Positions 53,283 to 62,313 of a stretch of 64,000 nucleotides of DNA are shown here, piece after piece (within the stretch, counting starts at the first letter, position 1; each line of letters starts with the position of its first letter). The notes beneath the pieces are model-generated. The model had not been told where the DNA came from, did not search any database, and was given only the letters and a program-made list of their open reading frames with translations. This stretch comes from Legionella sp. (GTDB taxonomy: Bacteria > Pseudomonadota > Gammaproteobacteria > Legionellales > Legionellaceae), in contig JARLJR010000135.1 of the NCBI GenBank assembly GCA_031291095.1, positions 1 to 64,000 on the forward strand, given 5' to 3'. A program made the translations under genes and the position numbers.

Positions 53283-54287
53283 TTATCCACTCTTTGGAGA
53301 AATGGAAAGAGTTAACCAACTATTCCACCCTGAGGCTCGAGCCTGTGCACCAAACTCTTTATAGCCTTTGAGGCTAAGCAACATTTGCATCTGTTTAAAT
53401 ACGTTCAAATAACCAATTTGTGGCCCTGCACTAAATACTCGAGCTTTAAAACACCCTACAAAATTGCCACTACCACGATCACAGGATAATTGTTGATAAA
53501 TATAGCCAACTGCACCTAATTGCGTTTTTTTAGCAAAAAACTTAGAGGCACTAAAATCCCAATGCATATCTACACCGTTTTGATAGTGGGTCCGCTTATT
53601 TTCAAAATTATAAGTCCATCCGACTACGGAAGAAAACTCATACCCGGTTCCAGGATTAAAATAGGTATACCCCATACCACTATCGAGGCTTGGATGATTC
53701 GTGCCCAAATTCGCAAGCCTTTTGGCATCATAAGCCCCAACAGGAACACTCTCTGCAATGTAAATCATGAAATTATTTGCGTTATGATTCCAACGTAAAC
53801 TCGCTAGAGGTGCTAAATCACCAACAGAGGTTACCGAATCACTAAGTGATTTTCCCAAAACAAAACCGGAACCAATCCCTAAATTTCCGAGAAATGTTGC
53901 ATTAACGGAGGCTTGGCTACGCCCATAAGGAATGGCCATAGCGACCATCGCTTGGCCGTTTAATACTTTCTTTTTAAAGGTGTAACTGGGAATTGCAAAA
54001 AATAAATCCACATCCGCATTTAGATCAACATTCAGCTGTCCTGTAAATCGTTTGTGGATGTTCCCTAAAGTGACTTGGCGGGCAAAGGCAACTTCCGCAC
54101 CAGCACTCACCGTTGAATGATAATACACTGATGCGAGAGAAAGCCCTGGCTGCAATGGTGCCGCAGCTAAAGTTCCAAAATAACCAGGAACCCAAAAACT
54201 AATTCCGCCCTCATCAGCATGGAGCATGGGGTCATAAAAGCTCAACAGCATGAAATAGAGTAAAACGCCGTATTTCCTATTTTTCAT
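53283..54287 (-). CDS. Outer-membrane protein, phenol meta-pathway (MetA/SphA)-like family
   Basis: A 334-residue exported barrel protein with a signal ending LHADEGG. The pattern SFWVPGYFGTLAAAPLQPGLSLASVYYH followed by long amphipathic strands fits the meta-pathway phenol degradation protein family; its transport role is unproved. It is a single gene. Confidence 0.82.
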   Translation of the reverse strand: MKNRKYGVLLYFMLLSFYDPMLHADEGGISFWVPGYFGTLAAAPLQPGLSLASVYYHSTVSAGAEVAFARQVTLGNIHKRFTGQLNVDLNADVDLFFAIPSYTFKKKVLNGQAMVAMAIPYGRSQASVNATFLGNLGIGSGFVLGKSLSDSVTSVGDLAPLASLRWNHNANNFMIYIAESVPVGAYDAKRLANLGTNHPSLDSGMGYTYFNPGTGYEFSSVVGWTYNFENKRTHYQNGVDMHWDFSASKFFAKKTQLGAVGYIYQQLSCDRGSGNFVGCFKARVFSAGPQIGYLNVFKQMQMLLSLKGYKEFGAQARASGWNSWLTLSISPKSG

Positions 54288-54371
54288 ACAAAAAATCCAT
54301 TTTGTTTACTAATTCGCCCACCTGGGTTAATTTATGATTTTTTCAAATAACAGGGATTACACCAAATTCCT

Positions 54372-54968
54372 TTAAGCCAGTTTCTTGCTAAGTTCAGCAA
54401 CATGGCGTCCTTGTGACCTGGCAATTTTCTTTTCTATTTCCAAGGGTGTGCGACTGCCATCTGCACCAGCAATGGTACCTGCGCCATAAGGTGAACTTCC
54501 ACGCATCTCGCTCAGTTCAAACAGACTAGATTCACTATAAGGGACCCCTGTTATCAGCATTCCTTGATGAGCAAGTGTATGCCAAAAAGAGGTAATGGTT
54601 GTTTCATTTCCGCCCCCGGTACCGGTAGAGACAAAAACGCTACCTATTTTTCCAATTAATTTTCCTTGCACCCATAAGCTACCAGTTTGATCAAGAAAGT
54701 TGCGCATTTGTGCCGCCATATTACCGAAACGAGTAGGTGTGCCAAAAATAATAGCATCATAATCAGCTAACTCTAATGGGCTTGCAATCGGTGCTTTTTG
54801 ATCCAGCTTGACACCCGCCTTCTTGGCAATCTCTTCGGGCATTGTTTCAGGTACACGTTTAACCACCACGTCAACACCAGAAACTTCTTTTGCACCCTCT
54901 GCAACCGCATAGGCCATTGTCTCAACATGTCCGTAGCTTGAATAATATAATACTAATACTTTACTCAT
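54372..54968 (-). CDS. wrbA: NAD(P)H:quinone oxidoreductase WrbA
   Basis: A 198-residue flavodoxin-fold enzyme of normal length with [16 protein letters not shown] (FMN phosphate loop), [22 protein letters not shown] and [12 protein letters not shown]. It reduces quinones by two electrons, limiting redox cycling. It is a single gene, upstream of a decayed SDR. Confidence 0.95.
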   Translation of the reverse strand: MSKVLVLYYSSYGHVETMAYAVAEGAKEVSGVDVVVKRVPETMPEEIAKKAGVKLDQKAPIASPLELADYDAIIFGTPTRFGNMAAQMRNFLDQTGSLWVQGKLIGKIGSVFVSTGTGGGNETTITSFWHTLAHQGMLITGVPYSESSLFELSEMRGSSPYGAGTIAGADGSRTPLEIEKKIARSQGRHVAELSKKLA

Positions 54969-55069
54969 GTTAAATTCCTTTTACTGATATGAAATGTAAT
55001 TAGCAGAATAGCTGATACTTACGTTGATGTCTTCTAAGGAATTATTATTTTTTCCAAAAATCGTGAGTT

Positions 55070-55255
55070 TTAGTTCCTGCATTCATCCTTAGTTAATAAC
55101 TCATTGATACGCGATGCCGGGTAAGCTGTGGATTTACTGTCTTTTTGCAATTTTTGAAAAAAATCATCCATCGCTAATGCAATCAAACCATAACGTTTAA
55201 TACATGTTGTTAAAATTGGGGGGTAATTGTTTTGACTCACTTTGAATAAACTCAT
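55070..55255 (-). CDS. Small doubtful ORF after the SDR remnant
   Basis: A 61-residue ORF starting six bases after the SDR remnant's stop, with GGGGA ten bases upstream. No motif is recognised. It may be a real short gene or part of the decayed locus. Confidence 0.3.
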   Translation of the reverse strand: MSLFKVSQNNYPPILTTCIKRYGLIALAMDDFFQKLQKDSKSTAYPASRINELLTKDECRN

Positions 55256-55261
55256 GAAGCT

Positions 55262-55784
55262 TCATTCCCCATTGCGCTTTGCCAAAAATTGAGGTGTAGA
55301 GGCATTTTTTATGGTTCCATAAGAACCAGTGCCGGCCATGATACCACCGTCAATATTATATTGGGACCCTGTGATAAACAAAGAATCATCAGATGCTAAA
55401 AATACAACAAGGTTGACTTGCCCCATACGTTTTAACGGAATGGTATTCGTGCACTCCTCTATACGCTGCCCACATCCATCATCCAGACCAAATTCAGCAT
55501 CCCCCATTTCCGTCAAAATCGCTGCGGGCACGATGACATTGCATCGAATAGGATAGCCATTTTTTGCACAATGCAGGGCGACTGTTCGTGTAAGATTCAA
55601 AATTGCAGCCTTACTCGAGGCATAAGCCACATTAAAAGGGATCCCTACTAAACCTGAGCTAGAACCCATATTGATAATCGACGCATTGATGCTGTTTCTC
55701 AAAAGCGGCATCATCGTTAATTGCAAGACCAATTGATTTGGTACTTCCCGTAATTAGAACAATTTTATTTTTTAATTTTGGCAT
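55262..55784 (-). pseudogene. SDR pseudogene with large internal deletion
   Basis: The N-terminal start MPKLKNKIVLITGSTKSIG is encoded from 55784, in a frame different from the C-terminal part. About 90 codons (cofactor-binding to helix region) are missing. From about 55730 the C-terminal half continues with MPLLRNSINASIINMGSS, YASSKAA (Tyr/Lys) and FLASDDSLFITGSQYNIDGG. The missing part and frame change make an enzyme impossible. Confidence 0.75.
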
Positions 55785-55922
55785 CGCTATCAATCCATGA
55801 TTTGCTCAATTAGACTATGCATCTTAGCAATAAGATCATTCTCTTTCCACCCCACTCGCATGTCACTCAAAAATAGCAGATAATCCACGAGCATACTTCT
55901 TAAATTTTATTGAGGGTTCAGG

Positions 55923-56741
55923 ATGCCTTTTATTAATAGTAACAATGAGATATTCAATGATGAAACCACTCAAAAAGCATATAGCGACTATAAAAAATCA
56001 TTATATGCCCAATCACAAGATAAATTATCTTGGATAACCCTATTAGACACCGTTGTTTCCCCGAGACTAAAAAAAAATGACATTCATTACGATGCATTAA
56101 ATGCACTTATTAATTCGATGAAGACCAAGGGACTTTTAGCCACGGAAGTATTGTTACCTATTCAGATTGAATTATTTGAGTATACCCTCAAGCGCTACCC
56201 TCTAATAACCGAGAAAAATAGAGAAGCAGCCATACAAAGCATAGGTCATCTAAATAATATTTTGTTCAATACCGTTCTTGAAAATCATATATTAGCTATG
56301 GAAGATGCAGAGCTTATGCATTCTTTTATAGCCGTTCCGTCTGAAAGTATTGAAACTAAACTTCGTAAAACATACTCTCTAGTGGATGAAGCACTGATTT
56401 CTGGGCTTATGACTTGCCGCCAGCATTTTGTCATTTTATTAGGCGAGCACCTTTTGCATTTGGCAAATACACACGAAATTGCGGCACACTTAGCTCCAGA
56501 AAATCAAGCATCTCTGATATCCAGGCTTGATGGCATTAAACTCGCCCAAGAAAAATCAAAGACTGTTTCAGATTTGGAGAGAACACTGGCCGAATTAAAA
56601 GTCCACCACATAATATTTACGCCCCAACTAAAGAAAGGCCTTATGGATGCGACGATAGAAATGAACTTAGCATTAGATACGGCATTCTCGGAAGCGTTTT
56701 TGGCGGAGGGAAATTTAAATAACTTAAATAATGCACCTTAG
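55923..56741 (+). CDS. Unrecognised helical protein, 272 residues
   Basis: No motif is recognised. Largely alpha-helical and soluble, with no signal peptide, and a C-terminal NLNNLNNAP repeat. The start at 55923 has GAGGGTTCAGG just upstream. A two-way terminator-like hairpin lies after it. Effector status is possible but unsupported. Confidence 0.65.
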   Translation: MPFINSNNEIFNDETTQKAYSDYKKSLYAQSQDKLSWITLLDTVVSPRLKKNDIHYDALNALINSMKTKGLLATEVLLPIQIELFEYTLKRYPLITEKNREAAIQSIGHLNNILFNTVLENHILAMEDAELMHSFIAVPSESIETKLRKTYSLVDEALISGLMTCRQHFVILLGEHLLHLANTHEIAAHLAPENQASLISRLDGIKLAQEKSKTVSDLERTLAELKVHHIIFTPQLKKGLMDATIEMNLALDTAFSEAFLAEGNLNNLNNAP

Positions 56742-56752
56742 TTTTGAATGTA

Positions 56753-56771
56753 GTTGGGCCCATGGCCCAAC
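56753..56771. terminator. Two-way terminator hairpin
   Basis: GTTGGGCC, CAT, GGCCCAAC lies between the convergent stops of the unknown gene (56741) and the barrel gene (56845). Confidence 0.6.
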
Positions 56772-56844
56772 AAGTCATCAAGCCACAGCAGAACTCAGTG
56801 TTAAGCCCTAGCCCAACCTCGAAATCATTGCATAACGTTCTTAA

Positions 56845-57678
56845 CTAAACACTATAACGTAGTCCTACAGAACCTAGGTTATAGTTTTGAGAGCCGAATT
56901 TCACCAACCAGCTACTTGTTTCAGCATGCGTGGGATAAACAGTGGAACCAAATGTATAATTACTACTTGCAAGATAAAGCCAGCGATATTCACCAAATAT
57001 ATCTATATTTGCGGTTATATGAGCACTTAAGCCGGCTTTTACCTGAGCAGCAAAGGTAGCATCAGAACTATTTCTATTTGAATTATAATGATTAATATCT
57101 GCCTCTAGCGGCGAAACTTGGAGGGAATCTGCATCTGAAATAGATAAAACTCCAGCACCAATACCAGCCCCCACATAAGGATGAAAAATAGATTGGTTTG
57201 CAAGATTAATGTTTGCCACCGCATTAATAAGAAATACACCGGTATTCACAGGATAGGTTACCAAAAAATCATGCTCAGGAAGTCTGGCCGTATTGTTATT
57301 TATCTCATGGCCAGTAAACGTACCTTTTCCAAGATAATATCCTTCTAATTCAGTAGCGGGTGAAATTCCTGATTGAGCATTGAATAAATTAATCTCGGAC
57401 CATTGATATCCCACATGTCCCCCAACAAGACCAACTGTACTACTATTTACTCTACCAAACGCATTGACGGCCAAAGGACCACCAACTATTTCAGGGAAAA
57501 AAGCCGTTCCAAACTGCTTAATACTCACCTTATCTGCTGCACCAGCACCACCAAAAACCCCGACATAGATTTTTCCTGGGCCACTAAGAACGCTAGGCCC
57601 CATTGTACCTGCATATCCTTGGTAACTGCCTAAAAGCAGTGCCGCCATTATAGAAGAAGCCACTTTATTTAATGTCAT
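56845..57678 (-). CDS. Outer-membrane beta-barrel protein (Legionella-type)
   Basis: A 277-residue exported barrel; start at 57678, with GGAG six bases upstream and a signal ending YAGT. Barrel strands such as GHVGYQWSE, HPYVGAGIGAG and FGEYRWLYLA end with SVGLRYSV. A broken copy of its middle part lies at 60725-60853 on the same strand. It resembles the barrel gene at 30806. Confidence 0.85.
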   Translation of the reverse strand: MTLNKVASSIMAALLLGSYQGYAGTMGPSVLSGPGKIYVGVFGGAGAADKVSIKQFGTAFFPEIVGGPLAVNAFGRVNSSTVGLVGGHVGYQWSEINLFNAQSGISPATELEGYYLGKGTFTGHEINNNTARLPEHDFLVTYPVNTGVFLINAVANINLANQSIFHPYVGAGIGAGVLSISDADSLQVSPLEADINHYNSNRNSSDATFAAQVKAGLSAHITANIDIFGEYRWLYLASSNYTFGSTVYPTHAETSSWLVKFGSQNYNLGSVGLRYSV

Positions 57679-57945
57679 GCAAAACTCCATGCGATAGTTA
57701 TAAATCCTTTTATTTAAATAAAACACCTAATGAAATATTCAATTAAAATGCTACGAATTTTTTATGTCATTGTCAATTTTGGATCCCAATTTTGAATGAA
57801 CCGATCAGAGTGATTAAAATAAAAACAAATTTAATGGAGCCAAACTCAAATAAGACTTCCTTAAGGAGTTATTGTATCCTTTATGAATGAAAACACAGGC
57901 TCTACCCCCCATGGGCAAAACACGCACTCAGAGCTTTGTGGACAC

Positions 57946-60567
57946 TTATATTTCATAATCCATGCTCATTTCATCTTCTGACGCAAGCGCTACTGGGCAT
58001 TGGTTCAACACATAACGAAGTGATTTTTCAAACTCAGCCTCGTCAGATTTAAATCGCTCACATAGATTCTTGCTGGCAATCAATGATAATTCCAAAAGAT
58101 TTTTTAAAGCATCTATCGTCGTACAAGAATAACTGTGAATGTCTATGGATAATTTTCTTGCCAATTTCAGCTTCTCTTGACGTAGTGTCTCACAAAAGAA
58201 AAGAAGACTGCCGACAGCGTATATTAGAGAGTTTTCTCGTTCAGTATTTAAACGAATGTATCCCTCTACATAATTGATTGCCAAACTTTTTAAGCGTTGA
58301 AATTCAGCTGAAACATAGGTAGGACGAGCGGCATTCGGGGCGTAAACAAAAGTATTTATAGTTTCATCATGTGCCGCTACAACTTGAGTTAATAAGCTTA
58401 ATTGCTCCTCATGCGTAACCAAGGATCTTGGGGAGACCATGGCGGTGTCTCGGCCTCGAACCGAGTTTTGTTGACCTATCCGAACTCTCAACTGGCCATT
58501 GCCATCCTCTAGCGATTCTTGTTCAGAATTTACAGCTGCGCTTTTTCTAAATTGTAGTAATTGCTGTTGTAACAATCGTATTTGCACCTCTTGCCGTTCT
58601 AATTGTTCCTGCAACAGTTCAACGTGTACTTGCAACTCGTGCTCATCATTTTGCGGCACTTGCTGTTCTATCTCCATATTAGCTTCATTGGAAATCACCT
58701 CCTTTAAATCAAACTCTTCGTCATCAGTAAGCTCTAGGGCATTCAGCTTTGTAACCTCATCATTATCCGTTAAGCAAAAGCCATAGGTTCTATAGTCGCA
58801 ACCAGGTGTTGTGTAATATTGCTTTTTCCCCTCAGTAATCGTGTATAAGCCCGGCTTATTAAAAAGATCACCTAAAGACCAAGCCTGATGTTTTTTATTA
58901 ACTACTTGATTCATTCCCAATACAGTCGCCAATTTAGCTTGAACTTCCTGGGGTAAAGTTAATGGACGAGTAATGCAGTGCAATAATTGATTATCTAAAT
59001 TATGAGGATCTTTAAAATCATTGCTAAATACTGCATTAACAATACGAGCTATGGCAAAATGAGCCATGATAGCAGCATAACGTTGCTCGGCGGTTTTGAG
59101 GATAGTCTCTTCTAATTTTTGTTTTATTTTATAAGTTAAACCCTGTTGTTGGTACACAATCTGCTCTTCCGGAGCTAATAACTCGGTGATTTGTTGTTGA
59201 TAGCGCAGCGTTAATGTTAAAGCAAGTTGCTGACCTAGTTGATTAAATTCATGCAAAGTCCCCAGGCGTGCAAAATTTGCAGCAAGCGCTTGTTTTTGCT
59301 TTTCACCAAGTTTATCTAAACCACTTGCAATTATCCCAACAATACCTCCAATTATAGGTATGGGGATTGCCTTGATCGCTATTTTTAAAGCGCCGGAACC
59401 TAATTGCTCAGGTAAACTTGAAGCGGGTTTAATTAATTGTGTTCCTGATGCTTTTAAGGCAATGATCAATGCTTCAAAATCAATAACAAAGGTATTAAAG
59501 AACAATTTCAGGTTAGGATGTGCCTGGATTGATTTTAATTGCTGTTGTTGTATTTGATCTCTAGCGAATAATGCCTCCATCGTTTGTATTTGCTGTGCCT
59601 GGAGTGGATTGAGTGCTGGATTTTGTTGGCTTACTTGTCGTAATTGCCGCTCCAAAGTTTTTAAGTGTTCTGTTTGTACGTTATAAAGTTCTGTTAAATG
59701 ATCTTTACTTACATTAAACGCTGTAAGCGCTGCTTGTAGGGTAGTTGTCTCTACTTCTGCTTGACGCTGTGCTTCTTGCTCACGAGCACGTTGCTGAAGC
59801 TCATATTCTAGCGCGTTACGCTCAATATAGGAGTTAATCCGAGCGATTTGTATTTGTTGTTCTTTTTTAGGCTGGGCGAGAGGATGATCCGATTCAGGCA
59901 GGAAATTTAGCGCAATTAGGGTAGTATTAAATTCCAAAATATCCGCGAATAACTTTAGGATAATAGCGTGTGAGTCGCTTAACCTTTCTCCGACAATAAG
60001 CGTTCGAATTGCTGTATTCGTTTTTAATAATTCTGATTCAATTAGAGGACGTAAATATCCTACGCCTAAGGTATGGAGGGTTGTATTCGTTTTTAACGAA
60101 TCAAGCGTTTTTAAAGGCCAATAATAATTTGCATTTAAGGTATGGATGGTCGAATTGGTTTGTAAGATCTCGGCCAACCCGTTAACTAAGGGAGTTGACT
60201 CTCGTGCATTCCACAGCGTAGAACGTAAATCAAGCATTTCTATGGTTTTATTTTCTTGTAATGCCTCAAGGAATATTTGGGTTTCTTTGCTATCTAAAAA
60301 CGTAAGGCGCAATCGTAATGAACGAATGGTTTTATTCATTTTTAAGAGCGGAGCAAAAGCTCTCATACCCCTGGTAAACACATTGTCCAAGATCAAGTCT
60401 GCATACATTAGTCGAATGCTTAACGTATGAACTGCAGTATTACGCTCTAATGCAGCAACTAACTCTTTAGTGGCTGAACCGTCAAAGTCGTTTTGAGCAT
60501 CATCTACAATTTGCAGCGTTTGATCATTTTGTCTTAAGCGACGAAGAAGTTCGTTGTCTAAAGGCAT
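57946..60567 (-). CDS. Leucine-rich-repeat and coiled-coil protein, candidate effector
   Basis: An 873-residue protein; the start at 60567 is preferred over a longer ORF to 60624. Residues about 45-240 carry at least six ribonuclease-inhibitor-type leucine-rich repeats (NKTIRSLRLRLT, NKTIEMLDLRS, NTTLHTLGVGY, NTAIRTLIVGE and others). A Gln/Glu-rich coiled coil (about 240-330), a Gly/Ile hydrophobic part (about 390-425) and a second coiled coil (about 660-700) follow. No signal peptide. The combination is typical of eukaryote-directed Legionella effectors. Confidence 0.8.
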   Translation of the reverse strand: MPLDNELLRRLRQNDQTLQIVDDAQNDFDGSATKELVAALERNTAVHTLSIRLMYADLILDNVFTRGMRAFAPLLKMNKTIRSLRLRLTFLDSKETQIFLEALQENKTIEMLDLRSTLWNARESTPLVNGLAEILQTNSTIHTLNANYYWPLKTLDSLKTNTTLHTLGVGYLRPLIESELLKTNTAIRTLIVGERLSDSHAIILKLFADILEFNTTLIALNFLPESDHPLAQPKKEQQIQIARINSYIERNALEYELQQRAREQEAQRQAEVETTTLQAALTAFNVSKDHLTELYNVQTEHLKTLERQLRQVSQQNPALNPLQAQQIQTMEALFARDQIQQQQLKSIQAHPNLKLFFNTFVIDFEALIIALKASGTQLIKPASSLPEQLGSGALKIAIKAIPIPIIGGIVGIIASGLDKLGEKQKQALAANFARLGTLHEFNQLGQQLALTLTLRYQQQITELLAPEEQIVYQQQGLTYKIKQKLEETILKTAEQRYAAIMAHFAIARIVNAVFSNDFKDPHNLDNQLLHCITRPLTLPQEVQAKLATVLGMNQVVNKKHQAWSLGDLFNKPGLYTITEGKKQYYTTPGCDYRTYGFCLTDNDEVTKLNALELTDDEEFDLKEVISNEANMEIEQQVPQNDEHELQVHVELLQEQLERQEVQIRLLQQQLLQFRKSAAVNSEQESLEDGNGQLRVRIGQQNSVRGRDTAMVSPRSLVTHEEQLSLLTQVVAAHDETINTFVYAPNAARPTYVSAEFQRLKSLAINYVEGYIRLNTERENSLIYAVGSLLFFCETLRQEKLKLARKLSIDIHSYSCTTIDALKNLLELSLIASKNLCERFKSDEAEFEKSLRYVLNQCPVALASEDEMSMDYEI

Positions 60568-60724
60568 ACAGTACCTACAAATAAAGGCTGGAAAGATGCT
60601 GTATAATAACAGATCAGTGGGCATTTATAAATACAATTAGCTCTTTATTAGGCCTTCTGCGTTAAGAAATTTATTTACCTCATATAGAGGCAAATCAGAA
60701 ATAGTGGTCGTTGACATTACATTT

Positions 60725-60853
60725 GCGCAGGCCGTTCAATATTGGGAGCAACATCAATACCAGCTCCAACATAAAGATGAAAATAGATTGATTAGCAAGG
60801 ATTAAAGTTGCCGCTGCAGTGATAAGGAAAACACCAGGTCTCACAGGGTAAAC
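60725..60853 (-). pseudogene. Fragment of a duplicated outer-membrane barrel gene
   Basis: On the minus strand this stretch reads YPVRPGVFLITAAATLILANQ, then SIF, one frame break, then HLYVGAGIDVA. It matches the segment YPVNTGVFLINAVANINLANQ, SIFHPYVGAGIGAG of the intact gene at 56845-57678 (about residues 140-175). One base is missing in the SIF region. It has no start or end: a remnant of a duplicated gene. Confidence 0.75.
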
Positions 60854-60870
60854 GCCCCCAAAATCCCCTG

Positions 60871-61971
60871 TTAATATTCACATCTTGGTAAGCACGATTC
60901 TCTAAGATTACTTTTTAAATCTTGACGATTAGACGAAAAGAGCCGAAATAGATTTTTACTCTCCAAAAAATGCTCTTCTTTTTCTTTTTGAATGTGATTC
61001 CAGGCTTCTTCAAAAATTTTTAACCGGTTTTTTAACGCATTTTTTACTTCAACACGCTTATTAGGATCGCTAACGGTCTTATCTATAATTTTTTCATAAT
61101 CTTCAATGGGAGTTCCAATAATCTTGTTTAATGCCTCCCTAAGCTCTTTATTTTTAGCAGGGGAACTCAAAAGATTCAGACTCTCCTGATTTGTTAATAG
61201 CTTATGATTAAAACAGCTACGGAAAAACTCTACATTATGCTCCTTTTCTAAAAACAGTCCTAAATGGTCTTTGTTTGAAGCGTTCTCGGTATTTAATTTG
61301 TCTAGAAAACCTAATTCTGCCAGTACCTTATCTAATTGATTATGATTTGATTGCAAGAAATAATTTGAAAAACAGCACTCAGGATCTATTCTCACTACCA
61401 ATAATTGGTTGTCTTTCTTAACCACACCAACATTGCTTATGTCGTTGTCGCCTAAAAAGTAACTAATAACCAAGGAAAAAATGAAGCGGCTTATTGGCTG
61501 CTTAAAATTAAAAATATCCAGGCCTTCAGCCTCAAAATTAACTTTTGAACTCAGCCTATAATAGGAGCCCTTATCATCTTGACCCATAAAATAACTCGGC
61601 TGCCCCTCTCCCATTAAGAGCGCATAAATACAACCGCCACATACTTCTAATTCTGCTTTTGTTTGAGGTTTAACCTCGCTTTCATAACCTATCTTGGAAA
61701 CAAAAAAAATTGTTCCAGTCGAATCTTTTGCTTTATTTAATTCTTTTTGCAGTTCATGTAGGTCACCATTAGGACCTCTGATTTGTATGGTTATAGATTC
61801 ATGATCTGTTTCATCGTCACTATCAGATTCGTCTTCGCTACTCATGGTGTCAAACTTCCCCTCATCCTCCTCAGAGAAAGACCATTTAAGATCATCATGC
61901 TTTTTTTGTTGTTTATTAGGGAAATCATCTGTTAAAGCTAAGTTTCTTTTGCGCGCACTGTTTTCTAACAT
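60871..61971 (-). CDS. PI3/4-kinase-like atypical kinase-fold protein, candidate effector
   Basis: A 366-residue protein with start ATG at 61971 (an upstream TTG at 61986 is less likely). An acidic low-complexity head (residues 30-60) precedes a kinase-like core: Lys93 in FFVSKIG, acidic E107/E109 helix, FLGDNDISNVGVV (175 Asp, 180 Asn) and LLVVRIDPE (Asp195) in place of HRD..N and DFG. This spacing fits PI4-kinase/HipA-like Legionella kinases. The C-terminal part is helical. The substrate is not known. Confidence 0.65.
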   Translation of the reverse strand: MLENSARKRNLALTDDFPNKQQKKHDDLKWSFSEEDEGKFDTMSSEDESDSDDETDHESITIQIRGPNGDLHELQKELNKAKDSTGTIFFVSKIGYESEVKPQTKAELEVCGGCIYALLMGEGQPSYFMGQDDKGSYYRLSSKVNFEAEGLDIFNFKQPISRFIFSLVISYFLGDNDISNVGVVKKDNQLLVVRIDPECCFSNYFLQSNHNQLDKVLAELGFLDKLNTENASNKDHLGLFLEKEHNVEFFRSCFNHKLLTNQESLNLLSSPAKNKELREALNKIIGTPIEDYEKIIDKTVSDPNKRVEVKNALKNRLKIFEEAWNHIQKEKEEHFLESKNLFRLFSSNRQDLKSNLRESCLPRCEY

Positions 61972-62313
61972 AAAAATAAATAACAATTTAATTGTTCAAT
62001 ATTATAACACGAACTCGCCATGAGCAAAAATAAACCACATAATCGAATCAATGGGGTCAGCCTCGATTTATTTCCATTTTTTATATGATTTAAACTTATG
62101 CTCTTTGCCCTTTGAGAAATCTCACAATAATTACCCTAAGCAAAAATAGCCATCTAAAAAAATTACGAGACTACTTTATTAAAACCTGATATACATAATA
62201 TCGGCATATTTTTTTATTTTAAGGATCAATAAATTTAAAAAAAGCCCTTAGTTTTCAAGAGAGTGTTTTTTCCTATAGTGAGTATATGAGTAATCGTTAA
62301 GGATAATGATTTT

